Below are positions 25,316 through 32,712 of a stretch of 64,000 bases of DNA, piece after piece. Within the stretch, counting starts at the first letter, position 1, and each line of letters opens with the position of its first letter. The notes below the pieces were generated by a model. It saw only the letters and a list, made by a program, of their open reading frames with translations. It did no database searches and was not told where the DNA came from. This DNA is from Bacteroides sp. (GTDB taxonomy: Bacteria > Bacteroidota > Bacteroidia > Bacteroidales > Bacteroidaceae): contig JAFUNS010000008.1 in assembly GCA_017472925.1 (NCBI GenBank), positions 1 through 64,000 of the forward strand, read 5' to 3'. The translations under genes were made by a program, and so were the position numbers.

Positions 25316-25383
25316 AGAAGATTTTAGTAAAAGGCCGTCTTTTGAGCCGCTATTTTTGTACAAATGTAGTTGTTTTTTGCGTT

Positions 25384-26022
25384 TTAGGTGCAAAATTCCG
25401 TCTTTATTCTCTGTACTGTACTAATTCCACGTTGGGAAATCTTTGCCACATTACGGACTGAATACCCCTTTTTGAGCAATTGAATAATATCTTTGTATTC
25501 CTCTTTCTTCTGTTCGGTGGTCTTAATGCTGCCTTTCTTTCTACCCACCTTACCGCCATTTGCCTTGTAATTCTTGTAACCACTTGACAAGCGGAACTGA
25601 ATGTTATCCCTTTCAATTTGGGCACAAGTAGCAAGTGTAGCCAACATTATCGGAGCAAACATTGATGGTTTACCATTATCATCCAAAAGGGTGAATTGTT
25701 CCTTTTGCATATACAAGTTAATCTTATGGTCAATGAGTGTCTTTACCGTCTCCAATACTTCAAATGAACTTCTGCCAATTCTTGAAAGTTCACTTGTAAG
25801 CAAAATATCTACCTCATTGGTGATGCAATAATCAACGGCATCTTGTAGTACGGCTCTTTCATCATTCCGCTTTCCACCACTTATGTACTCTTCGAACACT
25901 TCAACTACTTCCAACTTTGTAAACTCTGCATAAGCTTTCAAATCTGACACTTGACGTTCCGTATTCTGTCTGTTCCGTTCAATGGTGCTACTTACACGTG
26001 CGTATATAACTGCCTTTTTCAT
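25384..26022 (-). CDS. Serine recombinase (resolvase/invertase family)
   Basis: 212 residues. The resolvase catalytic domain (1-140) has YARVSS with the nucleophilic serine at 11, the ELSRIGRSS motif at about 79-87 and the closing helix (ATLATCAQIERDNIQFRLSSG). The C-terminal part carries GRKKGSIKTTEQ and a helix-turn-helix (KKGYSVRNVAKISQRGISTVQRIK). It is the small resolvase/invertase type without the large zinc domain. It may resolve multimers of the circular element or invert DNA; no target site is recognised. It is transcribed from a promoter facing that of the HTH gene, with a 350-base regulatory region between them. Confidence 0.9.
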   Translation of the reverse strand: MKKAVIYARVSSTIERNRQNTERQVSDLKAYAEFTKLEVVEVFEEYISGGKRNDERAVLQDAVDYCITNEVDILLTSELSRIGRSSFEVLETVKTLIDHKINLYMQKEQFTLLDDNGKPSMFAPIMLATLATCAQIERDNIQFRLSSGYKNYKANGGKVGRKKGSIKTTEQKKEEYKDIIQLLKKGYSVRNVAKISQRGISTVQRIKTEFCT

Positions 26023-26086
26023 ATCTTCACATTTATGTTCATTAAATCCTTTGGATTGGGTGGTTACACTATATCGGGGCTATTCG

Positions 26087-26112
26087 TGTTCAAACAATCA
26101 TTTTTTGAACAC
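26087..26112. repeat. Inverted repeat in the recombinase leader
   Basis: GTGTTCAAA and TTTGAACAC, nine-base perfect arms eight bases apart. It lies between the promoter and the start of the serine recombinase gene and could be a regulator or crossover site. Confidence 0.45.
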
Positions 26113-26234
26113 ATCTATTTTTTGAATACAATAAAATTTTATCCAAGCACTTGGATAACCAAATTCCCCAACAGCTTCTTCCTATGTGATACTTTCTTCT
26201 TTCCATATTTATTATTTGTTCTTTTTTGATATGA

Positions 26235-26266
26235 CAAAGGTAATACAATTATATTACCTTTGCAAA
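26235..26266. promoter_or_regulatory. Palindromic divergent promoter of the element
   Basis: Two TACCTTTG boxes lie back to back: on the minus strand at 26235-26242 and on the plus strand at 26255-26262. Together they form a perfect 11-base inverted repeat (CAAAGGTAATA and TATTACCTTTG) six bases apart. The leftward promoter has a -33 TTTG at 26263-26266 with 20-base spacing; the rightward one lacks a good -33. A regulator bound to the palindrome would cover both, and the HTH protein encoded just downstream is the natural candidate. Confidence 0.65.
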
Positions 26267-26316
26267 TATTTATCATATTATTTTATTATAAAATGAATAT
26301 TATTTATTACTAATAG

Positions 26317-26346
26317 TTGGATTATAACTAAAAAGTAATAACTTTG
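26317..26346 (+). promoter_or_regulatory. Promoter of the HTH regulator gene
   Basis: TTGG (26317-26320), 18 bases, TAACTTTG (26339-26346), 25 bases before the start codon. The stretch 26023-26371 has no gene and contains this promoter, the palindrome and the inverted repeat at 26087. Confidence 0.65.
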
Positions 26347-26371
26347 TAGCACAAACAATAAATCAGGTAAT

Positions 26372-26662
26372 ATGATTGAATTACGAATAGCGGAAATCCT
26401 TCAAGAAAAGGGCATTAGTAAGACAGAATTTGCAGACATGATGGGGATAAAGAAGCAAAATGTAAATGTTCTGTTGGAAACTAATAACATTAAGAAGTTG
26501 GATGAAATCGCCAATGTATTGAGGGTTGAACTTACTGACTTATGGAAGGACAAAAATGTTTTAGAACCTTCTGTAAATGGCTTCGTGGAAATAAATGGCG
26601 AAGTGTTTACCATTAAATCTATTGAAGACTACAACAGACTATATTCAACGTTGAATAATTAA
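26372..26662 (+). CDS. XRE/Cro-type helix-turn-helix regulator
   Basis: 96 residues. The N-terminal 60 form an HTH of the Cro/C1 type (IAEILQEKGISKTEFADMMGIKKQNVNVLLE, then IANVLRVELTDLW). The C-terminal tail (VNGFVEINGEVFTIKSIEDYNRLYSTL) is a pattern shared by many small Bacteroides element regulators. It likely controls the divergent promoter and the recombinase genes. It is convergent with the NUMOD3-motif gene. Confidence 0.85.
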   Translation: MIELRIAEILQEKGISKTEFADMMGIKKQNVNVLLETNNIKKLDEIANVLRVELTDLWKDKNVLEPSVNGFVEINGEVFTIKSIEDYNRLYSTLNN

Positions 26663-26738
26663 ATTTTATTCGTCATTTAATACAGTAAACGGTTTATTTC
26701 GTCCTACAAGGGCGTATAAAGTAATATTTCGTTATTTA

Positions 26739-27068
26739 CTATAAACCTCCCTTGTTAGATTCATTCAACAATTTATTGATTTCCACTCTTACTATCTTCT
26801 TAATTTGGCTTTCTTTAAGCATTAAGGCGAGGTTGGTAAAGCTCAATTGGTTTTGGCCTAAAAGATGACTTAAAGCACTTTTATGAGCCTCACCATCCGT
26901 TTGTTTCACATTTTGTACATCTTCTTCTTCTTTTATGGCTTTCCTGATTGCCGCATACCTCGCTTTTTGCGTTGCACTAATCTTGTTTTTTGTTTCAGAT
27001 GAATGTTTCTTTCCCCACATTGGATTGAGATTTCCCGATTTCATCACACTTTGTTTTGTATTTTGCAT
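26739..27068 (-). CDS. NUMOD3-motif protein of unknown function
   Basis: 109 residues, basic, no signal peptide. Residues about 12-35 (GNLNPMWGKKHSSETKNKIS) match the NUMOD3 motif, a small DNA-binding module best known from homing endonucleases. No nuclease domain (GIY-YIG or HNH) is attached. A second helical part follows (LSFTNLALMLKESQIKKIVRVEINKLL). It stands between the regulator and the polymerase gene and may bind element DNA, for example at an origin. The role is inference. Confidence 0.6.
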   Translation of the reverse strand: MQNTKQSVMKSGNLNPMWGKKHSSETKNKISATQKARYAAIRKAIKEEEDVQNVKQTDGEAHKSALSHLLGQNQLSFTNLALMLKESQIKKIVRVEINKLLNESNKGGL

Positions 27069-27118
27069 AGCTTTTCTTATTATTCAAGCATTATTATCAA
27101 TATTATACATTAAAATGT

Positions 27119-27137
27119 TATCTTTGAATTAACTTTG
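27119..27137 (+). promoter_or_regulatory. Tandem -7 boxes before the polymerase gene
   Basis: TATCTTTG (27119-27126) and TAACTTTG (27130-27137) follow each other on the plus strand 66-84 bases before the start codon. -33 boxes are not clear. Confidence 0.45.
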
Positions 27138-27202
27138 AAGTTACTCCATATATTTATAAATATCACTAATATATAAAAATTGAAGACTAAATTGTTTTAA
27201 GA

Positions 27203-28597
27203 ATGAAAAATAAGATGAAAATTGCAGCTATCAACTGTTTAAACATAAATAGTATTATCGACAAACATATAGAATTGGTTACAAATCCTGTGACCAAAGG
27301 AGAAATTATTGAAAAGGATAATAAATTGGTGTGTGTTGAAGAAGTGATTAGAGAAGCTAAAGCGGCTCCAAGAAGAAGCGTTCTATTCCATAAATATGTA
27401 TATCTATTACATTTGATTATCATTCGTTGCATAACCAACAAATCATATTCAACGCACTTGTCTTATCAAGTACTAACTGAAGTTCTTGGTAAGCATTACA
27501 CTGACATGTTACAGACATTGCACAAGATGAGAATTATAGATGTAGACACAACTTATTCTATTGGTAATCATAGCAGAAGAATTGTGTTAATTAACAAAGA
27601 TGTCAGCTTTGTTATTACAAAAAATTTAAAAGTAATAGAATATGCCAACAAAGTAGATAAATTCTTTTCGAAAAATCAAAAAAATGAATTATCAAAGTTT
27701 GATAATAATAATTTTATCAAAAATTATAATAAATCTCTTTTTTTACTTGAATTAAAAGATAAAGATGAAGCTATCAAATTCATATCAGAACTTAATTTAA
27801 AAGAAGAACAATTTAAATATTATTATTTTAAAATAGAGAGTTTTTCTTTTGATAAAAAGGAAATATATACAATAGATAAGAATAAACGTATATATCATTA
27901 TTTAACTAATTTACCAAGGCCTTTAAAATCTTTCTTTAATATTAAATTTCAATTAGATATTTCAAATTCACATCCTTTGCTTTTTTCTAAATTTATTATA
28001 GATAAATATAATATAAATCATAATATAATAAATATATTATTGTCTATATCAGTACCAACATACAAGGCCCATTATGCAGGTAAACAACTCTATAATATAC
28101 TGAATAACAATAATATACAATTCAATAAAAAAGAACTACCATTCGATTTGTTACATTTTTTGTATTCAACCTCCAAGGGTATATTCTGGGATAACTTTGT
28201 TGAATTATTCGACAACAGATTAGACAGAAGCATCATCAAACAAAGATTATTCCAAGAAGTATTCTATTCAAGGAAAAAGAAGGTTACTCGGTATAGGCCC
28301 TTTGCCAAATTATTCAGATATTATTATCCTAACGTTTGGAAACTTATCAAAGAGATTAAAAAAGATAATCCGAACGACTTACCTAACATGATGATGCAAC
28401 AAGAAAGTGGGTTGTTTTATTCTATTTTGCAAAAATGTTATGAAAAGAAATGGAAAGTAGTAAACATACATGATGCAATAATTATATTGGATGCCAAAGA
28501 GAATGATAACATTGATGTTAATGAAGTACGTAATATAATGGAAGAAGTATATACCATTAACAACCTTCATGCGACTATAGCTATTGATGAATATTAA
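27203..28597 (+). CDS. Divergent family A-type polymerase, TV-Pol-like
   Basis: 464 residues, very AT-rich and rich in Lys, Asn and Ile. Three motifs in the right order match the superfamily A palm and fingers: motif A with Asp252 (QLDISNSHPLLFS), motif B with Arg342, Lys346, Phe350, Phe354 (RSIIKQRLFQEVFY, compare R-x3-K-x3-F-x3-Y of Pol I) and motif C with His423-Asp424 (NIHDAIIIL). The preceding RIYHYLTNLPRPLK segment is also like the TV-Pol group described from transposons and phages of Bacteroidetes. There is no exonuclease domain. It probably replicates the element, perhaps by priming as well. Assignment is from motifs alone; an alternative is an inactive relative. It is the last large gene before attR. 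Confidence 0.65.
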   Translation: MKNKMKIAAINCLNINSIIDKHIELVTNPVTKGEIIEKDNKLVCVEEVIREAKAAPRRSVLFHKYVYLLHLIIIRCITNKSYSTHLSYQVLTEVLGKHYTDMLQTLHKMRIIDVDTTYSIGNHSRRIVLINKDVSFVITKNLKVIEYANKVDKFFSKNQKNELSKFDNNNFIKNYNKSLFLLELKDKDEAIKFISELNLKEEQFKYYYFKIESFSFDKKEIYTIDKNKRIYHYLTNLPRPLKSFFNIKFQLDISNSHPLLFSKFIIDKYNINHNIINILLSISVPTYKAHYAGKQLYNILNNNNIQFNKKELPFDLLHFLYSTSKGIFWDNFVELFDNRLDRSIIKQRLFQEVFYSRKKKVTRYRPFAKLFRYYYPNVWKLIKEIKKDNPNDLPNMMMQQESGLFYSILQKCYEKKWKVVNIHDAIIILDAKENDNIDVNEVRNIMEEVYTINNLHATIAIDEY

Positions 28598-28636
28598 TAT
28601 TATAAATCTATTCCTGATTTTTTTCAAAACCGATTC

Positions 28637-28714
28637 ATGAAGTTGGATGAAGTAAATTCATCGGAATACGACACGGGATACCAAGACGGTAAAAAACATT
28701 CGCCTTTAAATTAA
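28637..28714 (+). CDS. Possible 25-residue peptide after the polymerase gene
   Basis: ATG at 28637 opens a frame with acidic start and a YDTGYQDGKKHS segment, ending at 28714. It begins 39 bases after the polymerase stop, with no clear ribosome site. It may be real or chance; listed because it is the only frame in 28598-28785. Confidence 0.25.
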   Translation: MKLDEVNSSEYDTGYQDGKKHSPLN

Positions 28715-28785
28715 TAACCAGATAAACAGGAAGTTACAAAGGTTTTTCATTTTCTTAATCATGAATAAATTTTAGAGGCTCTTTA

Positions 28786-28816
28786 TTGTTAATACAGAAT
28801 TATTTTTATACTTTTG
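28786..28816 (+). promoter_or_regulatory. Outward promoter at the right end of the element
   Basis: TTG (28786-28788), 20 bases, TACTTTTG (28809-28816) followed by CA. It points across attR. In the integrated state it meets the tRNA remnant and a terminator; in a circle it would read through attP towards the integrase gene. CTGATTATCA at 28852 is also found at 21812 near the other end, in the same orientation. Confidence 0.55.
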
Positions 28817-28872
28817 CATCATTAAATTCTATCTGCAAACAGAATAAACTACTGATTATCAGATATTATCCT

Positions 28873-28919
28873 AACACTTTTAATGTTGGGGTCTTGGGTT
28901 CGAGCCCCAAGCGGATCAC
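28873..28919 (+). repeat. attR, partial tRNA-Lys copy
   Basis: 47 bp repeat of 21617-21663 with one change (G at 28914). It contains the anticodon stem-loop to 3' end only, with no 5' half, so it is not a tRNA gene. Confidence 0.9.
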
Positions 28920-28955
28920 AGAAAGAAGGGACTTAAAAGAGTCCCTTTCTTTTTA
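28920..28955 (+). terminator. Displaced native terminator of tRNA-Lys
   Basis: AAGGGACT pairs with AGTCCCTT (extended with one bulge by AAAG/CTTT), followed by TTTTT. It directly abuts attR, where it would have ended tRNA-Lys before the element inserted. The stretch 28956-29090 holds nothing I can name. Confidence 0.75.
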
Positions 28956-29092
28956 GCCTATGATATTAACTATCATTAAAGCTAAAAACGAATTTCGAAA
29001 TTTCAATTGGTATATCTAACCTACATTCACAACAAACCATCTCGCCCAAAGGCATCTTTTTTATTTACCATTTACATTTTTCTCTAAAAAAG

Positions 29093-29123
29093 TTTGCTGT
29101 TTCAAAAAAGAGATTTAATTTTG
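29093..29123 (+). promoter_or_regulatory. Promoter of the YjbH-like/DUF3869/OmpA operon
   Basis: TTTG (29093-29096), 19 bases, TAATTTTG (29116-29123) followed by CA. Leader of about 55 bases. Confidence 0.8.
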
Positions 29124-29186
29124 CACCGAAAATGTATACTATCGTTAGACGCTAACGGTATGATAAAACGAACAATTTAAAATTGG

Positions 29187-30428
29187 ATGAAAAGGACATT
29201 CTTCAGTAGTGTTTGGAATAAGAAGTTTTGGTTGATATTTGTCATATTGATAAATGGTTTGCCAATAATTTCTTGGGGGCAAGTAGAAGGAGAAGCAATA
29301 GCTGAAGAATTAGCCAAAGAAGGGTTTGAGAATATCAGATGGACCGAAACAGAAACTGAGAAAATTTATACAATAGAAAATTCAGCTTATAAAATTCAAT
29401 CAGTGGGGGTTTCAAGAGCCATTGATATTATTCAAAAATATGGATTACCAAATAACAAACAATGTAAAGTAATCATCACCCGGTTAGACGTACCTGAGTT
29501 ATCGCTCACTTATAATCCTTCGACCGGAAGTGATAGTTTATTTAAAAAGCATTGGAACGCTAGTTATGAGTTAGGCGACAGTTGGAAGGAGGTAAAAAAA
29601 GAGAAGAAAAAAAACAGTTCACAATATAAAGTAGACATTTTGATATATCCGCAGTTATCTTTCCAGAATATGGATATAACGAAGATATATCAAGTAATGT
29701 TCACTTTAAACCCGGCTGTAGAAGTATCATTGTGGCAAGGAATGAAACTCACGGGACAAGTAATTTTACCATTATTTGTTGACACCAAAGGTTATGCAGC
29801 ATATAGTCCACTTAACAAGAAGGTGCGTCCTGGTTTCATTACATTAGCGCAAAGATTTAGATTACCGTACAATATAAAAGGTAAAGCAGCTATTGGCTTT
29901 TTCAACCAAAGTCAGCACGGAATAGACTTACAATTATTCCGACCTTTTAAAGATGAGCGGTTTTCACTTGAAGGTAAATTAGGGTATACAGGTTGGGGAT
30001 ATTGGAACGGTTTCTCATATAAGTACAATGAGCAATATCAATGGACATGGAGCGTTGGTGGAAACTTTTATTGGCCACAATACGATGTTCAGTTCAGTTT
30101 GAAGGCCGAAAAGTACCTAATGGGAGAAAAGGGTGTAAGATTTGATATGATACGTCATTTCAAATATGCTTCGGTAGGATTTTATGCTATGAAAGCAAAA
30201 GAGGCCAAATCCAATGGTGGTTTTCTTTTCCAAGTGGCACTTCCTCCATACAAGCAAAAGCGACATAAATATATACCTCGGGTTAGTAGTTCCATGAATA
30301 TGGGTATTATTTATAATGCAGGAAATGAACGAGTATATTACAAAAAATATCGCTCGGAAACGAGCGACAAATTGATGGAAGAAAACGGATTTAATCCACT
30401 ATATATAGAAAATAAATTGTTAAATTAA
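29187..30428 (+). CDS. YjbH-like exported beta-barrel protein
   Basis: 413 residues with a signal peptide ending near residue 31 (ISWGQ). After an N-terminal mixed domain with ENIRWTETETEKIYTIENSAYK, the C-terminal two thirds alternate like an outer-membrane barrel (GFFNQSQHGIDLQLFRPF, LEGKLGYTGWGYWNG, GGNFYWPQYDVQFSLKAEKYL) and resemble the YjbH domain of exopolysaccharide-export proteins. It heads an operon with a DUF3869 lipoprotein and an OmpA-family protein (15 and 41 base gaps). An envelope or capsule-related role is inferred; function is untested here. Confidence 0.65.
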   Translation: MKRTFFSSVWNKKFWLIFVILINGLPIISWGQVEGEAIAEELAKEGFENIRWTETETEKIYTIENSAYKIQSVGVSRAIDIIQKYGLPNNKQCKVIITRLDVPELSLTYNPSTGSDSLFKKHWNASYELGDSWKEVKKEKKKNSSQYKVDILIYPQLSFQNMDITKIYQVMFTLNPAVEVSLWQGMKLTGQVILPLFVDTKGYAAYSPLNKKVRPGFITLAQRFRLPYNIKGKAAIGFFNQSQHGIDLQLFRPFKDERFSLEGKLGYTGWGYWNGFSYKYNEQYQWTWSVGGNFYWPQYDVQFSLKAEKYLMGEKGVRFDMIRHFKYASVGFYAMKAKEAKSNGGFLFQVALPPYKQKRHKYIPRVSSSMNMGIIYNAGNERVYYKKYRSETSDKLMEENGFNPLYIENKLLN

Positions 30429-30443
30429 TTAATTATACCAAAA

Positions 30444-31427
30444 ATGAAGAAAATTAAGTTTTTGAGTTGCGCCGCTTTGGCTGCATTCATGGCATTTGGC
30501 TTGGCCTCTTGCGAAAAGGAGAACTTTAGTACTGACACCAATGTTACAGTAACACCTCCAACAATCAATATCCCCGGCATTGAAATACCTGACGGTTATC
30601 AACCGGGAGATGCTGTAGTATCTATTCAACCTACAGTTAATGCATTAATCAATGGTACAATAAACAACGTTACAGAAAAAGCTACCATAAAATTCAATGG
30701 AGTTGAAAAGAAGTACGAAGTGTTAACTGGTAAAACTATTGCAGCCCAAGAAATCATAATATCTGTTAGCTATATAGCAAAAGTTGATGGATTTGAAAAG
30801 GAATTGACAGCATCCGAAATCATCAGCATTCCCGCATTGCAAGCTGGTATGGTAGCTATTATCACTCCAACTATTTGGTTGTCTGCCACAACAGAAGGTT
30901 ATAATCTTGAAACAGGAATATCAGCAGTTACAGATGAAATAAAGAAAGAAAATATTATTGAAAATAAGACCGATTATTGGTATTCTGATTATGACGCGAC
31001 CCTTAAATATGTTAAAGAAGGTTCTTATTTGATTAGCAAGGAAATTATGCCAGGCTACGAAAATGATAAAGCTGTAGTTGACGCCCTTGATACATATGCA
31101 AAAGGACTATCTACAGAACTTGAATACGCTGAATTTACTCTTGAAAACATTAATGTATATGCTCAATCATTAACTATTATACCGTTTTCACAAACTAAAG
31201 TTTCAACTGAATACGAAATCAAGAAAGGAATAACTTGGAGTCGGTCATCTGATATTAAGACTGTAGCAAAGTTTACAATTGAAGAATATGGTACACTTAT
31301 TGTGGGCATAATTAAGGAAAATATCAACTTAGAAGGAGAAGGTCATGGTCATGGTAATGGTCATGGTCACGGTCATGGCCACGGAGGTAACGACAATGCA
31401 GGTGGCAGCATCGTTGATGCCCTCTAA
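30444..31427 (+). CDS. DUF3869-type lipoprotein with His-Gly tail
   Basis: 327 residues, lipobox LASC (Cys 23). The body carries a repeated beta module (PTVNALINGTINNVTEKATIKFNG and following) typical of Bacteroides DUF3869 proteins. Near the C-terminus eight or so His alternate with Gly (GHGHGNGHGHGHGHGG, about residues 300-316), a run that could bind Ni, Zn or Cu. The tail is encoded by a GGTCATGGTCATGG-type DNA repeat, so copy number may vary between strains. It lies between YjbH-like and OmpA genes, one operon. Confidence 0.65.
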   Translation: MKKIKFLSCAALAAFMAFGLASCEKENFSTDTNVTVTPPTINIPGIEIPDGYQPGDAVVSIQPTVNALINGTINNVTEKATIKFNGVEKKYEVLTGKTIAAQEIIISVSYIAKVDGFEKELTASEIISIPALQAGMVAIITPTIWLSATTEGYNLETGISAVTDEIKKENIIENKTDYWYSDYDATLKYVKEGSYLISKEIMPGYENDKAVVDALDTYAKGLSTELEYAEFTLENINVYAQSLTIIPFSQTKVSTEYEIKKGITWSRSSDIKTVAKFTIEEYGTLIVGIIKENINLEGEGHGHGNGHGHGHGHGGNDNAGGSIVDAL

Positions 31428-31468
31428 TCTTATAGAACCGTTTTTTTAATTTAAAAAGCAATTAAACA

Positions 31469-32620
31469 ATGAATTACAAATATTTAGCTCTATCTTTGAT
31501 TCTTGCTTCATCTTTTGCTACTGCGAATGCTCAAGAAAAAACTGAATGCAAGAAGCCGAGCAACATCTATATGGGTGTTGGTGTAGGTGCTATGTCTGTT
31601 CTTAACGACGGATTAAACTCACCAACATTCAACCTTAATGTAAAAGTAGGTAAGTATATTACTCCTGTATGGGGTATACGTACCGAAATAGGAGCCATGT
31701 GGCAAAGTTTGGAGACTCAAGAAGGTACTGGATACAACGATTACTGCAAGAAGTTTGTTGAAATAAACCTAGATGGTACTTTGAGTTTGACTAATTTGTT
31801 CTTGAAGTATAACCCTGAACGCAAGTTAAACTTCTACGTTTTCGCTGGACCTACTATGAATATAGCATCAGCTGTAAATGGTAGCGAAACAAAGAACATC
31901 AACATCGGCATTACTTATCCAGATATAACAATTGGAGAATCTAATCAGACTATCACTGGCACAAAGACTGAGACAGAGATTGTTGATAAAGATTACAATA
32001 CAGAAAGCGCAAAAGCACGTTTTGGAGCTACTGCTGGATGGGGGCTTGACTACAACTTGAGCAACAAATGGGCTTTAAATATCGAGAATCGTTACGGCGT
32101 TACTCCTTCTATCTTCGGATGGGGCAGTGATTGTCGTACAGCAGAAGCTACAACCCGCTTAACAATAGGTTTCAAATACACCTTTGGAGGAAGAAACTTT
32201 TGCTGCGGTAAAAAAACTATCGTAGAAAAAGAAATTATCAAAGAAGTTGTTAAAGAAGTACCAGTAGAAGTCGTTAAAGAAATCATTAAAGAGACTCCAT
32301 CAGCAGCAACTGCAGCTATATTCTTCAAGATTGGCAAATCTGTTATCAGCGAAGAAGGTATGGTTAACGTTAAATTGATGGCTAAAGCCATGAAGAAGAC
32401 CCCGAATACCAAATATAAAGTTGCTGGTTTTGCAGACAAAGGCACTGGTACTGTTGAAATCAACCAAAAATTGTCTGAGGCTCGTGCACAAGCTGTTTAC
32501 GATGCTTTGATTGCTGAAGGTATCAGCGCCGACAGATTGGAAAAAGTTGCTATGGGTGGTACAGATCCAATGTTTGAAAAAGCATATTTGAACCGTGTGG
32601 TAATTATGGAAACTAAATAA
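31469..32620 (+). CDS. OmpA-family protein, barrel plus peptidoglycan-binding domain
   Basis: 383 residues. Signal peptide to about residue 22 (ANAQ); beta-barrel about 30-250 (IYMGVGVGAMSVL, WGLDYNLSNKWALNIENRYG, RLTIGFKYTFGG); a charged linker of KEI/VKEVPVEVVKEI repeats; and a C-terminal OmpA-like domain (about 285-383: IFFKIGKSVISEEGM, then KYKVAGFADKGTG, then LSEARAQAVYDALIAEGISADRLEKVAMGGTDP). The C-terminal domain normally binds meso-diaminopimelate and anchors the outer membrane to peptidoglycan. Last gene of its operon, followed at once by a terminator. Confidence 0.9.
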   Translation: MNYKYLALSLILASSFATANAQEKTECKKPSNIYMGVGVGAMSVLNDGLNSPTFNLNVKVGKYITPVWGIRTEIGAMWQSLETQEGTGYNDYCKKFVEINLDGTLSLTNLFLKYNPERKLNFYVFAGPTMNIASAVNGSETKNINIGITYPDITIGESNQTITGTKTETEIVDKDYNTESAKARFGATAGWGLDYNLSNKWALNIENRYGVTPSIFGWGSDCRTAEATTRLTIGFKYTFGGRNFCCGKKTIVEKEIIKEVVKEVPVEVVKEIIKETPSAATAAIFFKIGKSVISEEGMVNVKLMAKAMKKTPNTKYKVAGFADKGTGTVEINQKLSEARAQAVYDALIAEGISADRLEKVAMGGTDPMFEKAYLNRVVIMETK

Positions 32621-32642
32621 TCTATTTTACCGATAAAATGAT

Positions 32643-32675
32643 AAAAAGGATTGTCTTTACGGACAATCCTTTTTT
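32643..32675 (+). terminator. Terminator of the OmpA operon
   Basis: AAAAAGGATTGTC pairs with GACAATCCTTTTT, loop of six bases, T-run at the end. Confidence 0.85.
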
Positions 32676-32692
32676 ATTTACCCTAAATTGAC

Positions 32693-32700
32693 TATTTTTG
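32693..32700 (+). promoter_or_regulatory. -7 box of the phospholipase D-type gene
   Basis: TATTTTTG followed by CA, just after the previous terminator. A start near 32706 would make the mRNA almost leaderless for the ATG at 32713, and rules out a TTG start at 32698. Confidence 0.5.
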
Positions 32701-32712
32701 CAGCCTTATTTA

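Larger units (their letters stand above)
21617..28919. mobile_element. Integrated element in tRNA-Lys with TV-Pol-like polymerase
   Basis: About 7.3 kb between direct 47-bp repeats of the tRNA 3' end. Content from left: frameshifted tyrosine integrase, a beta-barrel protein and two lipoproteins on the minus strand, serine recombinase, HTH regulator, NUMOD3-motif protein and a divergent family A-type polymerase. No relaxase, conjugation, capsid, portal or terminase genes are seen, so it is neither an obvious ICE nor a phage; a small replicating element or satellite is likelier. The right half is much more AT-rich than the chromosome. The native tRNA terminator now lies on the far side of the element, at 28920. 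Confidence 0.85.

Noticed and set aside
28873-28919. Second tRNA-Lys gene
   Set aside because: Only the anticodon arm to 3' end is present; the D arm and 5' acceptor strand are missing. It is attR.
21617-28919. Element as a prophage or ICE
   Set aside because: No capsid, portal, terminase, tail, relaxase or type IV secretion genes can be found, and the size is too small.
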